From positions 248,001 to 312,000 of the forward strand of contig NZ_CP016282.1 of NCBI RefSeq assembly GCF_001679725.1: DNA of 64,000 nt. The letters run 5' to 3'. Positions 35,100 through 43,821 of this stretch are shown one piece after another; within the stretch, counting starts at the first letter, position 1; every line of letters begins with the position of its first letter. The position numbers and the translations under genes are program-made. This DNA is from Cryobacterium arcticum (GTDB lineage Bacteria; Actinomycetota; Actinomycetes; Actinomycetales; Microbacteriaceae). The notes beneath the pieces were generated by a model. It saw nothing but the letters and a program-made list of their open reading frames with translations. It searched no databases and had not been told where the DNA came from.

Positions 35100-36332
35100 C
35101 TAGCCGAACGCCTCCACCACGGGGCGGAACTTCATCTTGGTCTCGGCCAGTTCGCGGTCGGGGTCGGAGTCCAGCACGATGCCGCAGCCGGCGTACGCGG
35201 TGACGTCCCCGGCCGGGGTGACCTGCGCGCAGCGCAGCGCGATGGCCCACTCGCCGTCGCCGTCGGCGCCCACCCAGCCCACCGGCCCGGCGTAGCGGCC
35301 GCGGTCGAAGGGCTCCAGCTCGCGGATGAGCGCGAGCGCGTCCTGCGTCGGGGTGCCGGCCACCGCGGCGGTCGGGTGCATCGCCGCAATGAGGTCGAGG
35401 GAGGTGGACCCGTCGCTCAGGGTGCCCTCGACGTCGGTGGCCAGGTGCCAGAGATTGGGCAGCTTGACCGTGAACGGGATCTCGCTCGTGGTGAGCACCG
35501 AGGTGTGCGGGCGGAGCGCGGCCAGCACGCTCTGCACGGCGAACTCGTGTTCGTCGCCGTCCTTGCTGGAGGTGGCCAGGGTGAGGGCGGCCTCGAGGTC
35601 GGCCGCTGCATCCGCCCCGCGGGAGATGGTGCCGGCCAGCACCCGGGCATTGACCTCGTTGTGGTCGGCGCGGATCAGGGTCTCCGGGCTCGAGCCGACG
35701 AGCCCGTCGACGGCGTAGGTCCAGCAGTCCGGGTAGCCAAGGGCCAACTCGGTCAGCAGCCGCCGCAGGTCGGACTCGGCCGGCAGATGCCCGACGAGGT
35801 CGCGGGCCAGCACGACCTTGCTCAGGTCGCGGTCGCCGATGTGGGTGACGGCGGCGGAGACGGCCTCACGGTAGCCGGCCGGCGTCAGCGCGCCGGGAAG
35901 CAGCGAGATGCGGTACTCGTCGCCGAGCGGCTGCAGTGCCAGCGGGATCTCGGGGGCGGCCTGTCCGGTGGGCCAGATGCGGGTGACCCAGCATTGGCCG
36001 TCCTCACGGCCAACGATCACCTCGGGCACGATGAGCACACTGGTCTGGCTGGAGGAGTCGTCGAAGGCGAAGGTGCCGAACGCGAGCAGGCCCGTGCCCG
36101 TGCGCGCCAACGGGTCGGTCACGGTGGCCGCCGCGACGACATCGCGCCAGGCGGCTGCGGCATCCTGCATGCGGGTCGGGCCGGAGAACTCGAGCCGCAG
36201 TGCCGTGCCGATGCCGGCGAGACCCTGGTTGCGGCGCATCCAGAGCAACGGCGCGCGCTGATCCAGCAGGAGGATCAATTGGCGAATGTCGGCAATCGGG
36301 GACGTTTCAACCGTTAGAGCAGGCGCATTCAC
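35100..36332 (-). CDS. menF: Isochorismate synthase
   Basis: 410 aa, chorismate-binding fold. It converts chorismate to isochorismate, the entry to menaquinone. Motifs: LSKVVLARDLV (catalytic lysine), VNARVLAGTISRGAD, AMHPTAAVAGTP, and EPFDRGRYAGPVGW. It could also be read as a salicylate/siderophore isochorismate synthase, but no siderophore genes are near and the other men genes are. GTG start at 36332; on the minus strand TAGGGT (plus 36339-36344) ends 6 nt upstream, implying a leaderless mRNA. It diverges from menG. Confidence 0.9.
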   Translation of the reverse strand: MNAPALTVETSPIADIRQLILLLDQRAPLLWMRRNQGLAGIGTALRLEFSGPTRMQDAAAAWRDVVAAATVTDPLARTGTGLLAFGTFAFDDSSSQTSVLIVPEVIVGREDGQCWVTRIWPTGQAAPEIPLALQPLGDEYRISLLPGALTPAGYREAVSAAVTHIGDRDLSKVVLARDLVGHLPAESDLRRLLTELALGYPDCWTYAVDGLVGSSPETLIRADHNEVNARVLAGTISRGADAAADLEAALTLATSSKDGDEHEFAVQSVLAALRPHTSVLTTSEIPFTVKLPNLWHLATDVEGTLSDGSTSLDLIAAMHPTAAVAGTPTQDALALIRELEPFDRGRYAGPVGWVGADGDGEWAIALRCAQVTPAGDVTAYAGCGIVLDSDPDRELAETKMKFRPVVEAFG

Positions 36333-36406
36333 TCGTCTACCCTACGCCTGCGCCCGCGGGCACCCGGCCGCGCCGTATCCCAGGCGCCGCAATCTAGACT
36401 GGACCG

Positions 36407-37132
36407 GTGAGTAGAGCAGATCTTAATAAGCAGCCAGCGCAGGTCGCCGCCATGTTCGATCTGGTCTCGACACACTATGACCGCACGAACGCACTGCTCT
36501 CCGTGGGCAACGCCTCGCTGTGGCGTGTCGCGACCACCCGGGCCGTGAACCCGAAGCGTGGCGAGCGCATCCTCGACATCGCCGCGGGAACCGGCACCTC
36601 GAGCGTCGCGCTGTCGCACACCGGCGCGCACGTCGTGGCCGCCGATTTCTCCGAGGGCATGATCAAGGTGGGCCGTGAGCGGCACGCCGGCAACCCGAAC
36701 GTCGAGTTCGTACAGGCGGATGCGACGGCGCTGCCGTTCGCGGACGGCGAGTTCGACGCCGTCACCATCTCCTTCGGCCTGCGCAACGTCGTGGAGCCCA
36801 AGAAGGCCATCGCCGAGTTCTACCGCGTCACCAAGCCTGGCGGCCGTGTGGTCATCTGCGAGTTCTCCACCCCGCCGTTCACCCCGATCCGGGTGGGCTA
36901 CTTCGCCTACCTCAACCACGTGATGCCCCGCATCGTGAAGCTGGCCTCGTCCAACGCCGAGGCCTACGACTACCTGGGCGAATCGATCGCCGCCTGGCCC
37001 GACCAGCCCACGCTCAGCGCCTGGCTGCGCGATGCCGGATACGATGCCGTGGCCTACCGCAACCTCAGTCTCGGTATCGTGGCTCTGCACCGCGGAATCA
37101 AGACGGCCGCAGCAGCGTCCCCAACCTCCTGA
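36407..37132 (+). CDS. ubiE: Demethylmenaquinone methyltransferase
   Basis: 241 aa, class I SAM-dependent methyltransferase (MenG). SAM loop DIAAGTGTSSVAL, acidic residue in VVAADFSEGM, and the UbiE/COQ5 signatures YDRTNALLSVG near the N-terminus and FGLRNV further on. It performs the last step of menaquinone synthesis. GTG start; TAGACT at 36395-36400 ends 6 nt before it. The neighbouring polyprenyl synthase gene makes the side chain. Confidence 0.94.
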   Translation: MSRADLNKQPAQVAAMFDLVSTHYDRTNALLSVGNASLWRVATTRAVNPKRGERILDIAAGTGTSSVALSHTGAHVVAADFSEGMIKVGRERHAGNPNVEFVQADATALPFADGEFDAVTISFGLRNVVEPKKAIAEFYRVTKPGGRVVICEFSTPPFTPIRVGYFAYLNHVMPRIVKLASSNAEAYDYLGESIAAWPDQPTLSAWLRDAGYDAVAYRNLSLGIVALHRGIKTAAAASPTS

Positions 37133-37163
37133 AACTCCCAGATCCGATCGTTAGGCTGACAGA

Positions 37164-38234
37164 GTGAAATTGACCGCCCCCGTGGCCCGCCGGAGCCCGT
37201 CGGTAACGTCGCAGCTGGGCCTGAGCGATCGGATCTTCTCCACGGCCGCCGACCGTGGCCTCGCCGCCAGCATCGAGACCGGACTCGACGACGTGACGAC
37301 GAGCCTGCTCGGCGAACTCGTCTTCGCCGACGAGATCGCCAACGTCACCAGCCGCTACCTGCTCAACGCCGGCGGCAAGCGCGTGCGCCCGATGCTCGCG
37401 CTGCTCACCGCCCACCTGGGCGATGGCACCGTGCCCGACGTCATCCGTGCCGCCACCGCGATCGAGATCACCCACCTGGCTTCGCTGTACCACGACGACG
37501 TCATGGACGACGCCGACAAGCGCCGCGGCGTGCCCAGCGCGCAGGTGGTCTGGGGAAACTCCATCGCCATCCTGGCCGGTGACCTGCTCTTCTCCCGCGC
37601 CAACCAGCTGATGGGCCGGCTCGGCGAACGCGCCGTGCGCCTGCAGGGCGACACCTTCGAACGCCTGGTGCTCGGCCAGCTGCACGAGACCGTGGGCCCC
37701 GCCGACGACCAGGACCCGATCGACCACTACATCCAGGTGCTCGCCGACAAGACCGGGTCGCTCATCGCCGCCGCCGCCCAGTCCGGCATCATCTTCTCCA
37801 ACGCGCCCGCCGAGTTCGAGGAGCCCGTCGTGCTGTTCGGCGAGCGGATCGGTGTGGCCTTCCAGCTCATCGACGACGTCCTCGACCTGTCGCCGCAGCC
37901 GCAGGAGACCGGCAAGGTGCCCGGCACCGACCTGCGCGCCGGAGTCGCGACGCTGCCGCTGCTGCGCCTGCGCGAACGCGCGGCAACGGATGCGCGGGCC
38001 GTCGACCTCGTCGCCCGCCTCGAGGCCGATGTGATGAACAGCAAGGGCGCCACCACCGAGGCCGCCGACTCCGCCATCAGCGCGTTGCGCGAACATGATG
38101 TGACCACCCAGACCCTCGCGGAGGCCCACGGTTGGGCCCGTGATGCCGTCGACGCCCTCAAGCCCCTGCCGCAGGGCTCGGTCAAGAAGGCGCTCACCCG
38201 TTTCGCCGAGACCATCGTCGAGCGATCCAGCTAG
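37164..38234 (+). CDS. Polyprenyl diphosphate synthase (menaquinone side chain)
   Basis: 356 aa, all-helical trans-prenyltransferase. First Asp-rich motif HDDVMDDADKRRG and second LIDDVLDLS bind Mg-diphosphate; GGKRVRPML supplies the isopentenyl diphosphate site. The residues before the first motif that set chain length cannot be read with certainty, so heptaprenyl, octaprenyl or longer is open. TAGGCT at 37152-37157 ends 6 nt before the GTG start. It lies between ubiE and fprA, a common actinobacterial order. Confidence 0.92.
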   Translation: MKLTAPVARRSPSVTSQLGLSDRIFSTAADRGLAASIETGLDDVTTSLLGELVFADEIANVTSRYLLNAGGKRVRPMLALLTAHLGDGTVPDVIRAATAIEITHLASLYHDDVMDDADKRRGVPSAQVVWGNSIAILAGDLLFSRANQLMGRLGERAVRLQGDTFERLVLGQLHETVGPADDQDPIDHYIQVLADKTGSLIAAAAQSGIIFSNAPAEFEEPVVLFGERIGVAFQLIDDVLDLSPQPQETGKVPGTDLRAGVATLPLLRLRERAATDARAVDLVARLEADVMNSKGATTEAADSAISALREHDVTTQTLAEAHGWARDAVDALKPLPQGSVKKALTRFAETIVERSS

Positions 38235-38244
38235 AAAGGCTTCC

Positions 38245-39642
38245 ATGACCAAGTTGCGATTGGCCATAGTCGGTGCGGGCCCCGCCGGCATCTACGCCGC
38301 AGACATCCTCCTGAAGGCCGAGCGGAATTTCGATGTCTCCATCGACCTGTTCGACCACCTTCCGGCCCCCTACGGGCTCGTGCGCTACGGCGTCGCGCCC
38401 GACCACCCCCGCATCAAGGGCATCATCACGGCGCTCCGGGACGTGCTCGACCGCGGCGACATCCGCCTGTTCGGCAACGTGCGCTACGGCACCGACATCA
38501 CCCTGGACGACCTCAAGAAGCACTACAACGCGGTCATCTTCGCCACCGGGGCCGTGCACGACGCCGACCTGGCCATCCCGGGCATCGAACTCGAGGGCTC
38601 CTACGGCGCCGCCCGGTTCGTGAGCTGGTTCGACGGCCACCCCGACGTGCCGCGCACCTGGCCGCTCGAGGCCAAGTCGGTCGCCGTGATCGGCAACGGC
38701 AACGTCGCTCTCGACGTCTCCCGCATCCTCGCCAAGCACGCCGACGACCTGCTGCCCACCGAGATCCCGGCGAACGTCTACGAGGGCCTCAAGGCCTCCC
38801 CGGTCACCGACGTGCACGTGTTCGGCCGCCGCGGCCCCACCTCGGTGAAGTTCACCCCGCTGGAGCTGCGCGAACTCGGCGAACTCAACGACGTGGACAT
38901 CATCGTGCATGACGAGGACTTCGACTACGACGATGCCGCCCGCGCGGCCGTGGCCAGCAACAAGCAGGTCTTCGTGATCGACAAGGTGCTCAACCAGTGG
39001 CGGAAGCGCGAGACCGGCAACGCGTCCCGACGGCTGCACCTGCACTTCTTCGCCCGCCCGGTGGAGGTCACCGACGACGGCAACGGCCACGTCGGCGGCT
39101 TCAAGTACGAGCGCACCGCACCGGATGGTCAGGGCGGCGTCGTGGGCACCGGTGAGATCCGTGAGGTGCCGATCCAGGCCATCTACCGGGCCGTCGGCTA
39201 CTACGGCTCCTCGCTGCCGGGCATCCCATTCGACAAGAAGCGCGGCGTGATCCCCAACCGCGAAGGCCAGGTGCTCTGGAAGGGCGAGCCGGGCTTCGAG
39301 TCCAGCACGGCCAGTCAGCAGATGTACGGCGTCTACGCCACCGGCTGGATCAAGCGTGGACCGGTGGGCCTGATCGGGCACACCAAGTCCGACGCCATGG
39401 AAACCGTGCGGCACCTGATCAACGATGTCGGCAACTGGTGGCGGCCCGAGTCGCCCTCCGAGGAGAGCATCCTCGAGCTGCTCGACGAGCGCGGCGTGGC
39501 ATACACCGACCTCGACGGCTGGCACCGCCTCGACCAGCACGAGCTCGCGCTCGGCGCCGAGCAGGGTCGCGTGCGCGTCAAGGTGGTTCCCCGTCACGAG
39601 ATGGTCGAGATCTCCCGGGCCCAGGTGCCCGCCGAGCTCTAG
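38245..39642 (+). CDS. fprA: FprA-type NADPH-ferredoxin reductase
   Basis: 465 aa, adrenodoxin-reductase family. FAD site at the N-terminus (AIVGAGPAGIYAADILL), the conserved APYGLVRYGVAPDHP, an NADP site (VIGNGNVALDVSRIL), and the C-terminal FAD contact (YATGWIKRGPVGLIGHTKSD). Close in layout to mycobacterial FprA. It supplies electrons to ferredoxins and cytochromes P450. AGAAAGG precedes the ATG, 10 nt after the polyprenyl synthase stop, so the two genes are co-transcribed. A terminator-like inverted repeat follows. Confidence 0.93.
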   Translation: MTKLRLAIVGAGPAGIYAADILLKAERNFDVSIDLFDHLPAPYGLVRYGVAPDHPRIKGIITALRDVLDRGDIRLFGNVRYGTDITLDDLKKHYNAVIFATGAVHDADLAIPGIELEGSYGAARFVSWFDGHPDVPRTWPLEAKSVAVIGNGNVALDVSRILAKHADDLLPTEIPANVYEGLKASPVTDVHVFGRRGPTSVKFTPLELRELGELNDVDIIVHDEDFDYDDAARAAVASNKQVFVIDKVLNQWRKRETGNASRRLHLHFFARPVEVTDDGNGHVGGFKYERTAPDGQGGVVGTGEIREVPIQAIYRAVGYYGSSLPGIPFDKKRGVIPNREGQVLWKGEPGFESSTASQQMYGVYATGWIKRGPVGLIGHTKSDAMETVRHLINDVGNWWRPESPSEESILELLDERGVAYTDLDGWHRLDQHELALGAEQGRVRVKVVPRHEMVEISRAQVPAEL

Positions 39643-39665
39643 CCCACCTCTCACTCCTCGCCTCA

Positions 39666-39726
39666 GCGAACTGTGAGTCAAGCCCCAAAAAAGACGCGAG
39701 TTTTCGGGGCCTAGCTCACAGTTCGC
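39666..39726. repeat. Dispersed GCGAACTGTGAG inverted repeat acting as terminator of fprA
   Basis: Outer arms GCGAACTGTGAG / CTCACAGTTCGC are perfect; an inner AGCCCC / GGGGCC pairing gives a long stem around an A-rich loop. It starts 24 nt after the fprA stop. The next gene's TAGGGT hexamer begins 4 nt after the right arm. Same family as at 40745 and 25764. Confidence 0.85.
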
Positions 39727-39742
39727 GTTCTAGGGTGGGGGT

Positions 39743-40738
39743 ATGGGGGAGCTCGTGTGGCAGGAGGATCTGCTCGGGGAGCGCTTCCAGCAGGCCACGC
39801 TGCCGCTCGGCAGCGACGGCGAGGGCGATGTGGTCGCCACCCTGGTTCGCCACCGGCCGACGGCGACCGAGCTCGTCTCGCCGTTCGCCCCGGCGCACGG
39901 TATCGACGTGCTCTACGTGCACGGATGGTCGGACTACTTCTTCCAGACCGGCCTCGCCGAACACTGGCACCGGGTGGGCGCCCGTTTCTACGCCCTGGAC
40001 CTGCGCAAGTACGGGCGCAGCCTGCGCGACCACCAGACCCCCGGCTACGTGGCCGACCTGGCCACCTACGACGCGGACATCGACGCCGCCCTCACCGCGA
40101 TGGGCCACGGGGAGAACGCCGAGCGGCCGTCTCGCCGCCGCTTGGTGCTGATGGGCCACTCCACCGGCGGACTCACACTGAGCCTGTGGGCGTCCCGGCA
40201 TCCCGGCCGGGCGCATGCCCTGGTGTTGAACAGTCCGTGGCTCGAGCTGCAGACCGGCGGTGCGGGTCGCGCTTTCATCGCGCCCCTCGTGCAGCTGGGC
40301 GCCCGGGTGCAGCCGTTGGGCACCCTGCCCCAGGTGGACCTCGGCTTCTACACCCGCTCGGTCTCGGCCGACACCGGCGGCGAGTGGAGCTACAACAAGC
40401 TCTGGCGGCCGGCGCGCGGTTTCCCGGCTCATCGCGCCTGGCTGAACGCGGTGCTCGAGGGTCAGGCCGCCGTGGCGGGCGGGCTGGGCATCGACGTGCC
40501 CATTCTCACGCTGCTCTCGGCGCGGTCGACGATCCTGCCGCGGTGGAGCGACCAGATGCGGTTCACCGACAGCGTGCTGGTGGTCGACGACATCGCCAGG
40601 GCCGCGGTGCGGCTGGGTTCCTCGGTCACCGTGGCGCGCATCGAGGGCGCACTGCACGACGTCGTTCTCTCGGCTCCGGCTCCGCGGGCGGCGGCGTACG
40701 CGGCGCTCACCCGGTGGCTGCGCGCCTACGCCCCCTAA
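39743..40738 (+). CDS. Alpha/beta hydrolase (serine aminopeptidase S33-like)
   Basis: 331 aa. Oxyanion/strand segment IDVLYVHGWSDYF, nucleophile elbow GHSTGG (Ser), and late histidine in EGALHDVVLS with an Asp in SVLVVDD. This is the Hydrolase_4/monoacylglycerol-lipase-like group. Substrate unknown; it is not a recognisable MenH. TAGGGT at 39731-39736 ends 6 nt before the ATG. It is flanked on both sides by the same inverted repeat, like a cassette. Confidence 0.87.
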   Translation: MGELVWQEDLLGERFQQATLPLGSDGEGDVVATLVRHRPTATELVSPFAPAHGIDVLYVHGWSDYFFQTGLAEHWHRVGARFYALDLRKYGRSLRDHQTPGYVADLATYDADIDAALTAMGHGENAERPSRRRLVLMGHSTGGLTLSLWASRHPGRAHALVLNSPWLELQTGGAGRAFIAPLVQLGARVQPLGTLPQVDLGFYTRSVSADTGGEWSYNKLWRPARGFPAHRAWLNAVLEGQAAVAGGLGIDVPILTLLSARSTILPRWSDQMRFTDSVLVVDDIARAAVRLGSSVTVARIEGALHDVVLSAPAPRAAAYAALTRWLRAYAP

Positions 40739-40744
40739 CCATCC

Positions 40745-40803
40745 GCGAACCGTGAGTTAGGCCCCTAAAACGCGAGATTCTGGGGCTTATCTCATAGGTC
40801 GCG
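40745..40803. repeat. Dispersed GCGAACTGTGAG inverted repeat between hydrolase and yajQ
   Basis: Arms GCGAACCGTGAG and CTCATAGGTCGC (two mismatches to the 39.7-kb copy) with inner GGCCCC / GGGGCT around AAAACGCGAGATTC. Lies between two converging genes, where it can terminate both. Confidence 0.85.
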
Positions 40804-40824
40804 AGGGGGAGGGGCGGAGGAGGG

Positions 40825-41313
40825 CTAGCGGAAGTTGACGAACTGGAGGGCCACGTCGAGGTCCTTGCCCTTGAGCAGGGCCATCGTGGACTGCAGGTCG
40901 TCGCGGCTCTTCGAGGAGACCCGCAGCTCGTCGCCCTGGATCTGGCTCTTGACGCCCTTGGGGCCCTCATCGCGGATGATCTTGTTGATCTTCTTCGCGT
41001 TCTCCTGGTCGATGCCGGCCTTCATGCTGGCTTCGATGCGGTACTCCTTGCCCGACGCGTACGGCTCGCCGGCGTCGAGGCTGCGCAGCGAGATGCCGCG
41101 CTTGATCAGCTTCGACTCGAACACCTCGAGGATCGCCTTGACGCGCTCCTCGGTGTTGGCCTTCATGAGCACCTTCTCGCCGCTCATCTCGATGGATGCG
41201 CCCACGTTCTTGAAGTCGTAGCGCTGAGCCACCTCTTTGTGAGCCTGGTTGAGCGCGTTGTCGACCTCCATGGGGTCGACCTTGCTGACGATGTCGAACG
41301 TTGAATCTGCCAT
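40825..41313 (-). CDS. YajQ-family nucleotide (cyclic di-GMP) binding protein
   Basis: 162 aa. Starts [20 protein letters not shown] and contains [16 protein letters not shown] and KVDP-type signatures of YajQ (DUF520), a tandem ferredoxin-like fold. Some proteobacterial members bind cyclic di-GMP and act with LysR proteins; whether this one does is unknown. An ATG 9 nt earlier exists, but TAACAT (plus 41321-41326) covers it and ends 7 nt before the chosen ATG, pointing to a leaderless start at 41313. Confidence 0.92.
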   Translation of the reverse strand: MADSTFDIVSKVDPMEVDNALNQAHKEVAQRYDFKNVGASIEMSGEKVLMKANTEERVKAILEVFESKLIKRGISLRSLDAGEPYASGKEYRIEASMKAGIDQENAKKINKIIRDEGPKGVKSQIQGDELRVSSKSRDDLQSTMALLKGKDLDVALQFVNFR

Positions 41314-41368
41314 GGGAGCCATGTTACCGAGAAGGGCCGGATGCTGCCCGCTCCGGCCGCGCTCCCGC

Positions 41369-42385
41369 TCAGCCGCCGGGGCGGGCGGTGCTCGAACGCA
41401 CGATGAGCTCGAACGGCATCGGCGTGTTCAACGCCGCCTGGTCGTGCTTGCCCGGGTGCAGCTGGTCCATCAGGATCTCCACGGCCTTGGCCCCCTGGCC
41501 CTGCGGGAACTGGGCGATGGTGCTCAGGCCGAAGAAGTCCGCCAGCTCGTGGTCGTCGACGCCGATGACCGAGACGTCCCGTGGTACCACCAGGCCCAGG
41601 TCGCGGGCGGCCAGGATGCTGCCGATCGCCATTTCGTCGGAGGCCGCGAAGATCGCCGTCGGGCGGTCGTGCGGGCTGCCGAGCAACTGCTTGGCGGCCC
41701 GGTAGCCGCCGCGGATGGTGAAGTCGGCCGGCTGGAACAGCTCGGCCGACAGCCCGATCCCGGCGCCGTCCAGGGCGGCCTCGTAGCCGAAGCGCCGGTT
41801 CGTGGGCAGGTGGAAGTCGAGGTCGAAGTCCTTGTTGCCGCCGATGTGCGCGATGCGGGTGTGGCCGAGCGCGAGCAGATGCTCGGTGGCGAGCCTGGAC
41901 ACCGCCACATCGTCGATCGTGAGGGTGCGCACCCCGGAGATCGGACCGCCCACGCCCACCAGCGGCTTGCCCAGGGCGTGCAGCCTGGCCACCTCGCTCT
42001 CGGTGAGTTCGAGAGAGATCGCGATGACGGCATCCACTCGCTGGCGCAACAGGAAGTGCTCGAACACGCTGCGGCGTTCGTCGCCGCCGCCGGTGAGGTT
42101 GTAGAGGGTGAGGTCGTAGCCGTTCTGCAGCAACGCCTTCTGGGCGCCCTCGACGACGCTGGAGAAGAACCAGCGGTTGAGGAACGGTACGACGACGCCG
42201 ATGTTCTTCATGCGCCCCGACGCCAGGCTCGACGCGTTGGACGAGACCACATAACCCAGCTCGAGCGCGGCGGCCTTGACCTTCAACCGGGTGGCCGGAG
42301 ACACGTGGCCGTTGCCGCTCAGGGCGCGCGAAACCGTGGCGGTGGAGACGCCCGCGCGGCGGGCGACCTCGTCGATGCCGACCAT
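41369..42385 (-). CDS. LacI-family transcriptional regulator
   Basis: 338 aa. N-terminal helix-turn-helix ([20 protein letters not shown]) and hinge helix ([12 protein letters not shown]), then a periplasmic-binding-protein-like effector domain ([20 protein letters not shown]). A sugar effector is expected but unknown. No sugar genes adjoin it (yajQ and tRNA-Tyr do), so its targets are elsewhere; the maltodextrin locus at 48-54 kb, which has LacI-type operators but no adjacent regulator, is a candidate. AAGGAA precedes the ATG. Confidence 0.9.
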   Translation of the reverse strand: MVGIDEVARRAGVSTATVSRALSGNGHVSPATRLKVKAAALELGYVVSSNASSLASGRMKNIGVVVPFLNRWFFSSVVEGAQKALLQNGYDLTLYNLTGGGDERRSVFEHFLLRQRVDAVIAISLELTESEVARLHALGKPLVGVGGPISGVRTLTIDDVAVSRLATEHLLALGHTRIAHIGGNKDFDLDFHLPTNRRFGYEAALDGAGIGLSAELFQPADFTIRGGYRAAKQLLGSPHDRPTAIFAASDEMAIGSILAARDLGLVVPRDVSVIGVDDHELADFFGLSTIAQFPQGQGAKAVEILMDQLHPGKHDQAALNTPMPFELIVRSSTARPGG

Positions 42386-42541
42386 TCGGGTTCCTTACCG
42401 GCGTGCAAGAAGGGGTATTAGCCGATCATATCCACCGGCCGAGCGGCGGGTCGCCCACCCTGATTTCGCACTTGGGCCCTCTGGCTTGTATTCTGTCTGA
42501 GCGTCTCCGGTCACGTGGTCACATATGGTCGGGTATGCACT

Positions 42542-42623
42542 GGCGAGTTACCCAAGCGGCCAAAGGGATCTGACTGTAAATCAGACGGCGTAGCCTTCGT
42601 GAGTTCGAATCTCGCACTCGCCA
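42542..42623 (+). tRNA. tRNA-Tyr (GTA)
   Basis: 82 nt including the discriminator A; CCA end not fully encoded (CA follows). Acceptor GGCGAGT/ACTCGCC, D-arm with GCGGCCAAAGG, anticodon arm TCTGA-CTGTAAA-TCAGA with anticodon GTA, a long class II variable arm (ACGGCGTAGCCTTC region) and T-arm GTGAG-TTCGAAT-CTCGC. TATTCT at 42489-42494 is a possible -10, with TTCGCA 18 nt upstream of it. Confidence 0.97.
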
Positions 42624-42650
42624 CAGCAAGAACTGCACAAACACAGCACA

Positions 42651-42680
42651 ACGAACGCGCCGGACCTCCGGCGCGTTCGT
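42651..42680 (+). terminator. Hairpin terminator of tRNA-Tyr
   Basis: Perfect 13-bp stem ACGAACGCGCCGG / CCGGCGCGTTCGT with an ACCT loop, 28 nt after the tRNA. No U tract, as is common in GC-rich Actinobacteria. Confidence 0.8.
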
Positions 42681-42744
42681 GCGTTAACCCGCCGGATGCC
42701 CAGCCGCCCTGTCGGGGTCGGGTGCCGTGGCGTACCGTGGGCGG

Positions 42745-43578
42745 ATGACCACTGCAGCCACCGCCGAACTGCTCGTCCTCGCCCAGGAGACCGCCACGGT
42801 CGCCGGGGAGCTGGCGCGCCTCCGCCGCGCCGAGGGCGTGGAGATCGCCGCATCCAAGTCGTCCCCGGAGGACGTGGTGACCCTGGCCGACCGCGAGACC
42901 GAGGCCCTCATCCGCGGCCTGCTGGCGGATGCGCGACCCGACGACGGCTTCTACGGCGAGGAGTCCACCGCCACCAATGGCACGTCGGGCCTCACCTGGG
43001 TTGTCGACCCCATCGACGGCACCGTCAACTACCTCTACGGCATCCCGTTCTACGGTGTGAGCATCGCCGTGGTCGAGGGCGACGCCGACCCGGCCACCTG
43101 GACGGCCCTGGCCGGCGCGGTGCGCAACCCCGCCATCGACGAGCTGTTCTCGGCGCGCGCCGGCCACGGTGCTCACCTCAACGGACGCCGCCTCCAGGTG
43201 GCCAGCGGAGTGCCGCTGTCGCTGGCCCTGTTCGGAACCGGCTTCTCGTACGACTCGGCCCGACGCACCCGGCAGGCGCAGGTACTGCAGGGCCTCATCC
43301 ACGAGGTGCGCGACGTGCGCCGGATGGGCGCCGCCTCCCTCGATCTGTGCGGGGTGGCGGCCGGCCGGCTCGACCTCTATTACGAGCGTGGCCTGAAGCC
43401 ATGGGACCACGCCGCCGGCGCTCTCGTCGCCGCAGAGGCCGGCGCCCGGGTCGGTGCGTTCGGTGACGACCGTGAAGGCCAGAGCCTTCTCATCGCGGCC
43501 GCCCCGGATCTCTACCGCACGGCCGAACCGCTGCTGACCGAACTTTTCCAGGATTTTATGGCCGACGACGACATATGA
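42745..43578 (+). CDS. Inositol monophosphatase family protein
   Basis: 277 aa, Mg-dependent phosphatase fold. Metal ligands: the glutamate in YGEES (usually GEE), WVVDPIDGTVNYLYG (DPIDGT motif), and the C-terminal KPWDHAAGALVAAEAG (WD motif). Family members hydrolyse inositol-1-phosphate, histidinol phosphate or fructose bisphosphate; the substrate is not determined. TACCGT at 42733-42738 ends 6 nt before the ATG. Confidence 0.9.
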   Translation: MTTAATAELLVLAQETATVAGELARLRRAEGVEIAASKSSPEDVVTLADRETEALIRGLLADARPDDGFYGEESTATNGTSGLTWVVDPIDGTVNYLYGIPFYGVSIAVVEGDADPATWTALAGAVRNPAIDELFSARAGHGAHLNGRRLQVASGVPLSLALFGTGFSYDSARRTRQAQVLQGLIHEVRDVRRMGAASLDLCGVAAGRLDLYYERGLKPWDHAAGALVAAEAGARVGAFGDDREGQSLLIAAAPDLYRTAEPLLTELFQDFMADDDI

Positions 43579-43762
43579 GGATTCCCCGGCGGCGCTACCG
43601 GCGCGTCCCTTGCGATGCCGGGTCACACGCCGGTTCTCGTCCCATGATCGAAGCGGCCCGAGTCGCCCCGACGGGGTGCGCACCACCCCGTTTTCGGGTG
43701 TGATTCGCCGTCGCGAAATGGAATTTTCGCGGCTCGCAAGCTAGCCTTTATCTATTCGTTAC

Positions 43763-43778
43763 TTTGGCTAGAGCCAAA
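43763..43778. promoter_or_regulatory. 16-bp inverted repeat upstream of the M23 endopeptidase gene
   Basis: TTTGGCTAGAGCCAAA: perfect 6-bp arms around TAGA, 44 bp before the start. It follows TTTATC/TATCTA hexamers (43747-43754) that could be a -10. It may be an operator or a 5' UTR hairpin. A c-di-AMP riboswitch, common before such genes, was not recognised. Confidence 0.4.
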
Positions 43779-43821
43779 TCACCCGATTTTTCCCTGTCCT
43801 ACGCGCTGAAAGTTCCCGCCC

